This document shows positions 33,275 through 41,340 of a stretch of 41,548 nucleotides of DNA, piece after piece (positions within the stretch are counted from its first letter, which is position 1; every line of letters begins with the position of its first letter). Made by a program: the position numbers and the translations under genes. The notes beneath the pieces were generated by a model. That model saw only the letters and a program-made list of their open reading frames with translations, was not told where the DNA came from and made no database searches. Source of the DNA: an uncultured Microbacterium sp. (lineage in GTDB: Bacteria; Actinomycetota; Actinomycetes; Actinomycetales; Microbacteriaceae); contig NZ_CAJYPF010000060.1 in NCBI RefSeq assembly GCF_913776565.1, positions 1-41,548 on the forward strand, given 5' to 3'.

Positions 33275-34309
33275 ATGTTCCGCACCAACGCTCAGAAGCG
33301 CCGCCTCATCTTGCTGGCCGCGCCCGCTGCGGCCCTCGCGATCTCGCTCGCGGGATGTTCGTCCCCCGCCGCCTCCACGGCCGGCGGCTCCGGCTCGTCG
33401 TCGATCGCCGCCGTGATCAAGGGACTCGACAACCCGTTCTTCCAGGCGATGCAGGACGGCATCACCGACACCGCCTCCACCGACGGCGTGGACGTCTCGG
33501 TGCAGGCGGCCGCCGACACCGCGGACACCACCGGCCAGGCCGACAAGCTGACGACCCTCGCCGGCCAGGACATGGGCTGCTTCATCATCAACCCCATCAG
33601 CGGCACGAACCTCGTCCAGGCGCTCGCGCCGATCGCCGCGAAGGGCACCCCGGTCGTCAACATCGACCAGCCCCTCGACGCCGACGCCGCCTCCGCCGCC
33701 GGCGTCACCCCCGCCACCTACATCGGCACCGACAACGAGGCGGCCGGCGGCAAGGCCGGCGAATTCGTCGCGGGCAAGGTCGCCGCGGGCGCCAAGGTCG
33801 CCATCATCGGCGGCGTCGCGGGCAACATCACGAGCGCGGCGCGCATCGACGGCTTCAAGGCCGCGGCGAGCGGCCTCCAGGTCGTCCAGGAGGAAGCCGC
33901 CGACTGGAAGCGCGAGCTCGCCCTGACCAAGGCCACCGACATCATCGCCGCCAACCCCGACATCGCGGCATTCTTCGCGGCCAACGACGACATGGGCCTC
34001 GGCATCGTCAAGGCCGTCGAGAACGCGGGCAAGACGGGCCAGATCGTCGTCGTCAGCGTCGACGGCAACAAGGATGCCCTCGAGTCGGTCGCCGCGGGCG
34101 GCCTGTCCGCGACCGTCGCGCAGTACCCCTTCGCAATCGGTCAGCTGGGCGTGCAGGCGTGCGAGGTCGCCGTCAAGGGCGGCACGCTCCCCTCCAACGT
34201 CGAGTCCCCGACCGCCCTCGTCACCGAGAAGAACGCCTCCGACGCCATCGCGAAGTTCCCGCAGCCGTTCGAGGAGTTCACCAACCCCCTCGCCGACCTG
34301 CTCGGCTGA
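33275..34309 (+). CDS. FrcB-like CUT2 sugar-binding lipoprotein
   Basis: This 344-residue protein has a lipoprotein signal peptide (lipobox SLAGC, Cys28) and an RbsB-type binding fold (VIKGLDNPFFQAMQDGI, GTDNEAAGGKAGEFV). ATG 33275 with GAAGGAC upstream is preferred over the in-frame GTG 33248. It delivers a monosaccharide, probably a ketose, to the permease encoded next. A 12-bp stem-loop separates it from the permease gene. Confidence 0.92.
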   Translation: MFRTNAQKRRLILLAAPAAALAISLAGCSSPAASTAGGSGSSSIAAVIKGLDNPFFQAMQDGITDTASTDGVDVSVQAAADTADTTGQADKLTTLAGQDMGCFIINPISGTNLVQALAPIAAKGTPVVNIDQPLDADAASAAGVTPATYIGTDNEAAGGKAGEFVAGKVAAGAKVAIIGGVAGNITSAARIDGFKAAASGLQVVQEEAADWKRELALTKATDIIAANPDIAAFFAANDDMGLGIVKAVENAGKTGQIVVVSVDGNKDALESVAAGGLSATVAQYPFAIGQLGVQACEVAVKGGTLPSNVESPTALVTEKNASDAIAKFPQPFEEFTNPLADLLG

Positions 34310-34322
34310 CACCGGCCGGCAC

Positions 34323-34350
34323 GCCGGGGCGGAGTGCGCTCCGCCCCGGC
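34323..34350 (+). terminator. Stem-loop between frcB-like and permease genes
   Basis: GCCGGGGCGGAG (34323-34334) pairs perfectly with 34339-34350 around a TGCG tetraloop, 13 bases past the stop. It has no T-run. It is the third case in this window of a perfect 12-13 bp stem directly after a binding-protein gene. Confidence 0.7.
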
Positions 34351-34385
34351 TCCCCCTCCCCTTCTTCGAGAAAGTCCGCTCCGTC

Positions 34386-35381
34386 ATGACAACTCCGTTG
34401 AGAACGACGACGCTCGACGTTCCCCCCTCCCGCTTCGCGGCACTGGGACGGGACGCGCGCAGTCTCAGCTTCTGGGCAGAGAACGCCGCCCCCGTCGGGC
34501 TCGTCCTCCTCATGATCGTCTTCGCGATCCTCAGCCCCTCCTTCCTCACCCTCGGCAACATCCAGGCGATGCTCATCGCCTCGGCGATCCTGGTGATCCT
34601 GGCGGTCGCGCAGGCCTTCGTCATCACCACGGGCGGAATCGACCTGTCGATCTCGGCCACCATGACGCTCGGCGCGGTCGGCTTCGGCCTCGCGTGGCAG
34701 GCCGGTCTGGGCTTCTGGCTCTCGGCCGTCCTCGCGATCGTCGTGTCGGGCCTGGTCGGCGTCGCCAACGGTCTGCTCATCGCGACCGGCAAAGTCACCG
34801 ACTTCATCGCCACCCTCGGAACGCTCTCGGTCGCGACGGGCCTGGCGCTCATCCTCACCCAGGGCAAGCCGATCTCGTTCACCAGCCCCGAGCTGCTGCG
34901 CCTGACCGCCGGCTCGATCGGCATCTTCGGCTTCCCCTTCCTCATCGCGGTCGTGGTCGCCGTCGTCTTCGGCGTGGTGATGTTCCGCACCCGGTTCGGG
35001 CTGCACGTGCAGGCCATCGGCGGCAGCGAAGAGGCGGCCGTCGCCAACGGCATCAACGCGGCGCGCGTGCGCATCGCGGTGTACGTGCTCGCGGCGATGC
35101 TCGCGGGCCTGGCATCCATCCTCCTCGTCGCCCGCATCGGTGCCGCCGAACCCGCCATCAACACCCAGTACCTGCTCAACTCGATCGCCGCCGTCGTCCT
35201 GGGCGGCGTCGCCCTCACCGGCGGCCGCGGAAAGATCGTCGGCCCCGTGCTGGGTGCGCTGCTGCTCACCGCCCTCAGCAACGGACTGACGCTCGTCGGC
35301 GTCTCGCAGTTCTATCAGCCGCTCGCCGTCGGTCTCGTCGTCGTACTCGCCGCCCTTCTCACGAGGTTCCAGAAGAAATGA
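34386..35381 (+). CDS. FrcC-like CUT2 sugar ABC permease
   Basis: This 331-residue membrane protein is of RbsC/FrcC size with 8-10 helices. It carries VITTGGIDLSISATMTLGA after the third helix and VVLGGVALTGGRGKIVGPVLGALLL near the end. The ribosome site is weak, in line with the hairpin just upstream limiting expression. The stop overlaps the ATPase start by 4 bases (ATGA). Confidence 0.94.
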   Translation: MTTPLRTTTLDVPPSRFAALGRDARSLSFWAENAAPVGLVLLMIVFAILSPSFLTLGNIQAMLIASAILVILAVAQAFVITTGGIDLSISATMTLGAVGFGLAWQAGLGFWLSAVLAIVVSGLVGVANGLLIATGKVTDFIATLGTLSVATGLALILTQGKPISFTSPELLRLTAGSIGIFGFPFLIAVVVAVVFGVVMFRTRFGLHVQAIGGSEEAAVANGINAARVRIAVYVLAAMLAGLASILLVARIGAAEPAINTQYLLNSIAAVVLGGVALTGGRGKIVGPVLGALLLTALSNGLTLVGVSQFYQPLAVGLVVVLAALLTRFQKK

Positions 35382-36145
35382 CCACTGACATCCCGGGCGG
35401 AAACGACATCGTCCTCTCCGCCGAGAACATCACCAAGTCCTTCGGCGGCGTCCACGCCCTGCGCGGCGCCTCGATGACCATGCGCCGCGGCGAGGTCACG
35501 GCCCTCATCGGCGACAACGGCGCCGGCAAGTCCACGCTCGTGCGGTGCCTCTCCGGCATCCATCGTCCCGACTCGGGCACCATCACGCTCGACGGCCGCG
35601 ACGTCCACCTCGACACCCCGCTCGCCGCCCGCGAGCACGGAATCGAGACCGTGCAGCAGAACCTGGCCCTGGTCGAGGACCTGACCGTCTGGCAGAACTT
35701 CTTCCTCGGGCGTGAGAAGACGACGGGTTTCGGCCCGTTCCGCTTCCTCGACCGCAAGGCGATGAGAGCCACCGCGCAGGAACTCGTCTCCGACCTGGCG
35801 GTCAACGTGCCCCCGGTCACCAGTCGGGTGCGACGCCTGTCGGGCGGACAGCGTCAGGCGGTGTCGATCGCCCGTGCGGCCGGCTGGGGAGGATCCATCG
35901 TCATCATGGACGAACCCACCGCCGCCCTGGGCGTGCAGGAGACCGCGCGCGTGGAGGGCATCATCCGCAAGCTCAAGGAACAGGGCGTCGCGGTGCTGCT
36001 CATCAGCCACAATTTCGACCAGGTACTGCGCCTGTCGGATCACGTGTGGGTCATGCGCGGCGGTCTCGCCGTCGCCGAACGCCGCGCCGCCCAGACCGAC
36101 GGAGACGAGCTCGTCGCGCTCATCACCGGCGCGAAGGCCGCCTGA
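35378..36145 (+). CDS. FrcA-like CUT2 ATPase with a single ABC domain
   Basis: This 255-residue ATPase has one complete nucleotide-binding domain: Walker A GDNGAGKST, Q-loop TVQQNLALVEDLTV, signature LSGGQRQAV, Walker B IVIMDEPTAALG and switch LLISHN. Most CUT2 ATPases have two domains; FrcA of S. meliloti is the known single-domain type, so this is a subtype and not a truncation. It energises the preceding permease. The first epimerase gene follows 4 bases after its stop. Confidence 0.93.
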   Translation: MTTDIPGGNDIVLSAENITKSFGGVHALRGASMTMRRGEVTALIGDNGAGKSTLVRCLSGIHRPDSGTITLDGRDVHLDTPLAAREHGIETVQQNLALVEDLTVWQNFFLGREKTTGFGPFRFLDRKAMRATAQELVSDLAVNVPPVTSRVRRLSGGQRQAVSIARAAGWGGSIVIMDEPTAALGVQETARVEGIIRKLKEQGVAVLLISHNFDQVLRLSDHVWVMRGGLAVAERRAAQTDGDELVALITGAKAA

Positions 36146-36149
36146 GACG

Positions 36150-37016
36150 ATGGCGCAGCGCTTCGGCATCCATGCGGGTGTGTGGGGGTTCGACTGGAGC
36201 CCCGTCGCGGCCGACCGCGCCGTCGGGGCGGCGGCAGCCGCGGGGTACGACCTCATCGAGATCCCCGCGATCGACCGAGACGAGCTCGACGCGGGCGACA
36301 CCGTGCGGGCCCTCTCGCGACACGGCATCGACGCCTCGGTCTCGCTCGCGCTGTCGTTCTCGGATGACATCTCGGATGCCGACCCCGCCCGGCGCGCCCG
36401 CGGAGAGCACCGTCTCACCGAGGCGATGCACTTCGCCGCCGACATCGGCGCGACGTTCGTCGGCGGGGTGGTGTTCTCGGCGATGGGCCGCTACGACCGT
36501 CTGCCCACCGCCGAGGCGCGCGAGCGCTCGCTCGACGTGCTGCGGCGGGTCGCCGCGGTCGGCGCGCGGGCCGGCGTGACCCTCGGGGTGGAGTACGTCA
36601 ACCGCTACGAGTCGAACCTGCTCAACACCGCCGCCCAGACAGCGCGGTTCGTCGACGACCTGGGCGCGCCCAACACGGTGGTCCACCTCGACACGTTCCA
36701 CGCGGCGATGGAGGAGCAGAGCCTGTCGGCGGCCGTCGAGGCGGCCGGACGGCGCCTCGGCTACCTGCACGCCAGCGAGAGCCACCGCGGCCGGCTCGGC
36801 ACCGGAACCATCGACTGGACCGCGCTCCTCGCCGCCCTGGCGGCGGCGGAGTTCACCGGCCCGATCACGGTCGAGACCTTCTCGCCCGTCGTCATCGGCG
36901 AGTCCTCCGCCATCGACATCGGACTGTGGCATCCGCTGTGGTCCGACCCCGACGAACTCGCCGCCACGTCGCTCGCCTTCCTGAAGGCGCGACTGGCCGA
37001 GACCGTCGCCTCCTGA
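36150..37016 (+). CDS. Ketose 3-epimerase family protein 1 (tagatose/allulose 3-epimerase-like)
   Basis: This 288-residue TIM barrel has the four metal ligands of D-tagatose/D-allulose 3-epimerases: Glu148 (GVEYVNRYE), Asp181 (HLDTFH), His207 (LHASESHRG) and Glu242 (VETFSP). Their spacing (33, 26, 35) equals that of Agrobacterium D-psicose 3-epimerase (152, 185, 211, 246). The two Glu residues also act as acid and base. It would interconvert ketoses at C3, for example allulose and fructose. It is in the importer operon, next to a second, clearly paralogous enzyme. Confidence 0.88.
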   Translation: MAQRFGIHAGVWGFDWSPVAADRAVGAAAAAGYDLIEIPAIDRDELDAGDTVRALSRHGIDASVSLALSFSDDISDADPARRARGEHRLTEAMHFAADIGATFVGGVVFSAMGRYDRLPTAEARERSLDVLRRVAAVGARAGVTLGVEYVNRYESNLLNTAAQTARFVDDLGAPNTVVHLDTFHAAMEEQSLSAAVEAAGRRLGYLHASESHRGRLGTGTIDWTALLAALAAAEFTGPITVETFSPVVIGESSAIDIGLWHPLWSDPDELAATSLAFLKARLAETVAS

Positions 37017-37051
37017 TCCTCCCCGTTCGACCTTTCACGAAAGAACTCACC

Positions 37052-37921
37052 ATGGTCACCAACTCCCTCGGCGTCCACGCCCTCGTCTTCGCGGGCGGTA
37101 CGACGCCCGACGACATGAGCGTCATCATCGACCAGACCCACGCCGCCGGGTACGACATCCTCGAGCTCTCGCTGCACGACGCGACCAGCCTCGACGTCGC
37201 CGATGCGCGCACCAAGCTCGAGGCCGCGGGGCTGGGCATCGTGTGCTCGCGCGGCCTCGCGTTCGCCGCCGACGTCTCGAGCGACGACCCGCAGGTGGTC
37301 GAGCGCGGGGCGAAGCTGCTGCACGACTCGCTGCAGATCACCCACGACCTCGGTGGCACGCACTTCACGGGTGCCCTGTACAGCGCGCTCGGCAAGTACG
37401 GGCACCAGCTCAGCGCCGCAGGCCGGGCCAATGTCGTGGCGACCCTGAAGGACCTCGCCGTCGAGGCGCAGGGCAAGGGCATGACGCTCGGGCTCGAGAT
37501 CTGCAACCGCTACGAGACGAACGTCATCAACACCGCCGCCGAGGCCCTGCGCCTGGCCGACGACATCGGTCACGACAACGTCTTGATCCACCTGGACACG
37601 TACCACATGAACATCGAGGAGGACGACCTGGTCCGCCCCGTCCACCTGGTGGGCGACCGTCTGGGGTACGTGCACATCGGCGAGAACCACCGCGGCTACC
37701 TCGGCTCGGGACACCTCGACTTCACCGCGTTCTTCCACGCCCTCGCCGACATCGACTACACGGGCCCGATCACCTTCGAGTCGTTCTCGTCGGCCGTCGT
37801 CTCGCCGACCCTGTCGAACGATCTCGCGATCTGGCGCAACCTGTGGAACGACGGCCCGGCCCTCGCGCGGCACGCCCTGTCGTTCATGTCGATGCAGATC
37901 GAAGCGGGTCATGGCGCCTGA
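37052..37921 (+). CDS. Ketose 3-epimerase family protein 2 (tagatose/allulose 3-epimerase-like)
   Basis: This 289-residue TIM barrel has the same ligand set, Glu149 (GLEICNRYE), Asp182 (HLDTYHMNIEE), His208 (HIGENHRGYLG) and Glu243 (FESFSS), with the same 33-26-35 spacing. HLDTYHMNIEE and the HIGENHRG stretch are closer to the family consensus than in copy 1. The two copies differ enough that they may act on different sugars or anomers. The kinase gene starts 11 bases before its stop, so the two are translationally coupled. Confidence 0.88.
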   Translation: MVTNSLGVHALVFAGGTTPDDMSVIIDQTHAAGYDILELSLHDATSLDVADARTKLEAAGLGIVCSRGLAFAADVSSDDPQVVERGAKLLHDSLQITHDLGGTHFTGALYSALGKYGHQLSAAGRANVVATLKDLAVEAQGKGMTLGLEICNRYETNVINTAAEALRLADDIGHDNVLIHLDTYHMNIEEDDLVRPVHLVGDRLGYVHIGENHRGYLGSGHLDFTAFFHALADIDYTGPITFESFSSAVVSPTLSNDLAIWRNLWNDGPALARHALSFMSMQIEAGHGA

Positions 37922-38588
37922 GGGTCCGCCCTCCTCCGCCGTCGCCGACCTGGTCGACCGCATCGAACGGGCGGCCAGCGCCACGGACGGCCGCTATCTG
38001 CTGGGCATCGCGGGCAGTCCGGGCGGCGGTAAGACGACCCTCGCCGCCGCGATCGTGGCGGAACTGAACGAGCGCCGCGGCGGTGGGGCCGCGGCGCTTC
38101 CGATGGACGGGTTCCATCTCGCGAACGCGTCGCTCGACAGGCTCGGCCGGCGTGATCGCAAGGGGGCGCTCGACACCTTCGACGGGTGGGGCTTCCTCGC
38201 GCTGCTCGAGAGGGTGCGTCGCGAGACGGGGCACACGGTGTACGCGCCGAGCTTCCGGCGCGAGGTCGATGAGGGAGTCGCGGGCGAGATCGCGATCGAG
38301 CCGTCGGCACGCATCGTCGTCGTCGAGGGCAACTATCTGCTCGTCGGCGACGAGCCGTGGGCGGGCGTGCGCGAGGCGTTGGACGAGGTGTGGTTCTGCG
38401 ACACCCCCGCCGACGAGCGAGAGACGCGACTCGTCGAGCGTCACGTGCGGGGAGGGCGATCCCCGCAGGCGGCACTCGCGTGGGCGCGCGAGGTCGACGG
38501 CGTCAACGCGGTCATGATCGAGGCCACCCGCGGGCGTGCCGATCTGATCGTGTCCGGCGCGAGCGGTCGGGTGCTCATCGCCGACTGA
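37911..38588 (+). CDS. FrcK-like P-loop sugar or nucleoside kinase
   Basis: This 225-residue kinase of the PRK/uridine-kinase fold has Walker A GSPGGGKTT (residues 35-43) and the group motifs PMDGFHLANASL and RKGALDTFDGWG. A kinase of this kind, frcK, ends the S. meliloti frcBCAK operon. Its substrate there is, as far as I know, not established. Here it would phosphorylate the imported or epimerised ketose, or a derivative. The start overlaps the epimerase gene by 11 bases. A 16-bp terminator stem follows. Confidence 0.85.
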   Translation: MAPEGPPSSAVADLVDRIERAASATDGRYLLGIAGSPGGGKTTLAAAIVAELNERRGGGAAALPMDGFHLANASLDRLGRRDRKGALDTFDGWGFLALLERVRRETGHTVYAPSFRREVDEGVAGEIAIEPSARIVVVEGNYLLVGDEPWAGVREALDEVWFCDTPADERETRLVERHVRGGRSPQAALAWAREVDGVNAVMIEATRGRADLIVSGASGRVLIAD

Positions 38589-38597
38589 TCGCCCACC

Positions 38598-38633
38598 ACG
38601 AATGCCCCGTGCCGCTCGGCACGGGGCATTCGT
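38598..38633 (+). terminator. Stem-loop terminator of the frc-like operon
   Basis: A perfect 16-bp stem, 38598-38613 with 38618-38633, closes on a GCTC tetraloop 9 bases past the kinase stop. The right arm is followed by CGTTCGC, so only a weak T content. Length and position make it a strong terminator candidate. From here to the PadR promoter I see nothing else. Confidence 0.8.
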
Positions 38634-38752
38634 CGTTCGCGCAGCGGGAATGCGCACGCACGCAAGTCCCCCCTGGTGGGCGCGGACTGGTCGTTGACTA
38701 CTGCCGGGCGCTCGACCCGGTCGACGGGTTCGCGTAACGTCGAAAAGGCGCG

Positions 38753-38785
38753 TATAGTCCATGTGGACTATTCGACATGGACCAT
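38753..38785 (+). promoter_or_regulatory. PadR promoter and operator
   Basis: ATAGTCCA (38754-38761) and TGGACTAT (38764-38771) form a 16-base inverted repeat around TG. A further half-site, TGGACCAT, lies at 38778-38785. TATAGT (38753-38758) is a good -10 and lies inside the operator; no good -35 is seen at the right distance. PadR binding here would block its own operon. Confidence 0.75.
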
Positions 38786-38797
38786 AAGGAGGGGTGG

Positions 38798-39418
38798 ATG
38801 CCGGAGCCCAGCCGTCTCACCCCGGTCGCCGTCATGATCCTCGCGACGCTGCGCGAGGGCGACATGCACACCTACGAGCTCGTCCGCCTGCTGCGCGAGC
38901 GCAAGGACGACCGTCTCGTGCCCCTGCAGAAGGGGACGATGTACCACACGGTGGCGCGCCTCGAACGCGACGGGCTGCTCGCCGAGGTCGGCGTGGACCG
39001 CCACGGCAACCGCCCCGAACGCACCACCTACACCCTGCTCGACGCCGGCCGACAAGCGGTCGACGAGTGGGTGCGCACCGAACTGCCGCAGATCGAGCGG
39101 GCGGCGGACTTCCGCGTCGCACTCGCCGAGGCGCACAACCTCGAGCGCGACGAAGTGGTCGCCCTGCTCGATCGACGCCGTGCCCTGCTCGTCGCCTCGG
39201 CGCACGAGCACCGCACCGGTCTGGACGGGGCCGCCCACCGCGGCGTCCCCGATCAGTTCATGGTCGAGGTGCAGCGCCAAGCCGCACTCCTCGACGCCGA
39301 ACTCGCGTGGCAGGACGCCCTGCGTGCGCGCCTCGTCGACGGCTCCCTCGCCTGGGGCCCCGACGAGATCCCCGAACACTTCACGAAGAAACGCGTCTCG
39401 AAGGAGACCACACCATGA
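38798..39418 (+). CDS. PadR family transcriptional regulator
   Basis: This 206-residue protein has a PadR winged helix (about residues 8-85, TPVAVMILATLREGDMHTYELVRLL, GTMYHTVARLERDGLL) and a C-terminal helical dimerisation part. ATG 38798 is chosen for AAGGAGGGG just upstream; ATG 38777 lies within the operator and is less likely. It is co-translated with the MFS gene (ATGA overlap). PadR repressors next to drug exporters are usually released by the exported compound. Confidence 0.92.
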   Translation: MPEPSRLTPVAVMILATLREGDMHTYELVRLLRERKDDRLVPLQKGTMYHTVARLERDGLLAEVGVDRHGNRPERTTYTLLDAGRQAVDEWVRTELPQIERAADFRVALAEAHNLERDEVVALLDRRRALLVASAHEHRTGLDGAAHRGVPDQFMVEVQRQAALLDAELAWQDALRARLVDGSLAWGPDEIPEHFTKKRVSKETTP

Positions 39419-40977
39419 CCGATTCCCGCGCCGCGTCCGCGGCATCCCCCTCGACGGGGTCCTTCAAGACCCCCGCCAAGAGTCCCTGGCCGGCCCTGTG
39501 GGCCCTGGTCATCGGCTTCTTCATGATCCTGGTCGACACCACGATCGTCTCGGTCGCCAACCCCGCGATCAAGGCGGCCCTCGACCCGAACACGAACAAC
39601 CTCGACAACGTCGTGTGGGTCACCAGCGCCTACCTGCTCACCTACGCGGTGCCGCTGCTGATCACCGGCCGCCTCGGCGACCGCTTCGGCCCGAAGAACA
39701 TCTACCTCACGGGTCTCGCGATCTTCACGCTCGCCTCCCTCGCGTGCGGTCTCGCGCCCTCTCTCGAGGTGCTGATCGCCGCTCGTGCCGTGCAGGGCCT
39801 CGGCGCCGCGCTGATGACGCCGCAGACGATGGCCGTCATCACCCGCACCTTCCCGCCGCAGAACCGCGGCGCGGCCATGGGCCTGTGGGGAGCGACCGCC
39901 GGTGTCGCGACCCTCGTCGGCCCGCTCGCGGGCGGCCTGCTCGTCGACGGCCTCGGCTGGGAGTGGATCTTCTTCATCAACATCCCCGTCGGCATCATCG
40001 GCTTCGTCGCCGCGGTGATCCTCGTGCCCCAGCTGCCCCGGACGGCGCACAAGTTCGACATCCTGGGCGTCGTCCTCAGCGCGATCGGCCTGTTCCTCAT
40101 CGTCTTCGGACTCCAGGAGGGCGAGCACTACTCGTGGGCCGCGTGGATCTGGGCGATGGTCATCGCCGGTGTCGTCGTGATGGGCGTCTTCATCTGGACG
40201 CAGGGTCGAAGCACGGGAGAACCCCTCGTGCCGCTCGACCTCTTCAAGGACCGCAACTTCTCGGTCGCCAACTTCGCGATCGCGGCGGTCGGCTTCACCG
40301 TGACGAGCATGGCGCTGCCGCAGATGTTCTACCTGCAGCTCGCCCGCGGCCTCACGCCGACCGAGTCGGCGTTGCTGCTGGTGCCGCTCGCGATCCTCTC
40401 GGGCGTCCTCGCCCCGTTCGCCGGCAAGCTGCTCGACCGCACGGATCCCCGCTTCCTGCTGGTCCCCGGTCTGCTGCTGGTGGGCGGCTCGCTCGGCATC
40501 TACGTCGCGCTGATCCTCAACGACGCGCCGATCTGGATGTTCCTCATCCCCTCCGCGCTGATGGGTGTCGGGAACGCGGGCATGTGGGGTCCTCTCGCCA
40601 CCACCGCCACGCGCAACCTCCCCCCGCGTCAGGCGGGGGCCGGCGCCGGCATCTACAACACCACCCGCACCGTCGGATCGGTCATCGGTTCGGCATCCAT
40701 CGCCGCGTTCATGCAGGCGCGTCTCGAGGCGAACCTGCCGGGGGCAGCGGATGCCGGGGCGAGCTTCGGCGGCGGTGCGTTGCCGCCGCAGGTGGTCGGC
40801 GGGTTCTCGCAGGCCATGGGGCAGTCGCTCGTGCTGCCGATCGTGGTGATCGGAGTCGGCCTGATCGTGGTGCTGTTCATGCGGCGTCCCTCGATGATCC
40901 GCCCGCACGGTGCGCCGCGCGACGCGGACGCGGCCCAGAAGGCCGCGCAGGCCGCCCCGGCTGCCGCGGGGGAGTAA
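39415..40977 (+). CDS. MFS drug exporter, DHA2 family (14 helices)
   Basis: This 520-residue proton-coupled exporter of the EmrB/QacA group has motif A GRLGDRFGPKN, antiporter motif C around GLWGATAGVATLVGPLAGG, and the WEWIFFINIPVG segment typical of DHA2. AAGGAGA precedes the ATG. It overlaps PadR by 4 bases and is followed by a terminator, so the pair is a closed unit. Substrates are unknown. Confidence 0.94.
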   Translation: MTDSRAASAASPSTGSFKTPAKSPWPALWALVIGFFMILVDTTIVSVANPAIKAALDPNTNNLDNVVWVTSAYLLTYAVPLLITGRLGDRFGPKNIYLTGLAIFTLASLACGLAPSLEVLIAARAVQGLGAALMTPQTMAVITRTFPPQNRGAAMGLWGATAGVATLVGPLAGGLLVDGLGWEWIFFINIPVGIIGFVAAVILVPQLPRTAHKFDILGVVLSAIGLFLIVFGLQEGEHYSWAAWIWAMVIAGVVVMGVFIWTQGRSTGEPLVPLDLFKDRNFSVANFAIAAVGFTVTSMALPQMFYLQLARGLTPTESALLLVPLAILSGVLAPFAGKLLDRTDPRFLLVPGLLLVGGSLGIYVALILNDAPIWMFLIPSALMGVGNAGMWGPLATTATRNLPPRQAGAGAGIYNTTRTVGSVIGSASIAAFMQARLEANLPGAADAGASFGGGALPPQVVGGFSQAMGQSLVLPIVVIGVGLIVVLFMRRPSMIRPHGAPRDADAAQKAAQAAPAAAGE

Positions 40978-40987
40978 GCAGGATCAC

Positions 40988-41021
40988 GGATGCCGTCACC
41001 CCCGGGCGGGTGGCGGCATCC
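40988..41021 (+). terminator. Stem-loop after the MFS gene
   Basis: GGATGCCG (40988-40995) with CGGCATCC (41014-41021), a T-G pair, and CACCC (40997-41001) with GGGTG (41008-41012) form a 14-bp stem around a 6-base loop. It lies 10 bases past the stop. The arms again contain GGATGCC. Confidence 0.75.
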
Positions 41022-41037
41022 GGCGTTCGACGACGCA

Positions 41038-41067
41038 AGTGTTACACCAGGTGTCTAGTGATACACT
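41038..41067 (+). promoter_or_regulatory. Toxin-antitoxin promoter and operator
   Basis: AGTGTTACAC (41038-41047) and GTGATACACT (41058-41067) form an interrupted palindrome, as expected for an antitoxin operator. TACACT (41062-41067) fits a -10. Transcription would then start at or next to the ATG (41074), giving a leaderless mRNA; no ribosome site is present. Confidence 0.65.
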
Positions 41068-41073
41068 CGGCGC

Positions 41074-41340
41074 ATGCCGACCAGTCACCCTCGGACCAAC
41101 ATCACGCACACCCCACAGGTGCGTCACGCCCTCGAGGTCGCGCGGGCACACTGGCCGGACGAGGATCGCGACAGCGTGTTACTGCTGAAACTTCTCGACG
41201 CGGGGGTCAAGACGATCGAGGCGGGCCAAGACGCCGCTGCCGAGCGTCGCATCGCTCGTATCCGCCAGCTCGCCGGTGCGCACACGGAGCTGTACGGACC
41301 GGGTTATCTGGACGAGGTCCGAGACGGGTGGGGGGAGTGA
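41074..41340 (+). CDS. Putative antitoxin of a VapBC-like pair
   Basis: This 88-residue hydrophilic, helical protein (RHALEVARAHWPDEDRDSVLLLKLLDAGVKTIEAG) has no DNA-binding motif I can name with certainty. Its size, the operator upstream and the GTGA overlap with a PIN-domain toxin gene identify it as the antitoxin partner. It would bind the toxin and its own promoter. No ribosome site precedes the ATG, which suits leaderless translation. Confidence 0.7.
   Translation: MPTSHPRTNITHTPQVRHALEVARAHWPDEDRDSVLLLKLLDAGVKTIEAGQDAAAERRIARIRQLAGAHTELYGPGYLDEVRDGWGE

Noticed and set aside
35378..36145. Single-domain CUT2 ATPase as a truncated or frameshifted gene
   Set aside because: All motifs of one ABC domain are intact, the stop is followed at once by the next gene, and FrcA-type single-domain ATPases are known.
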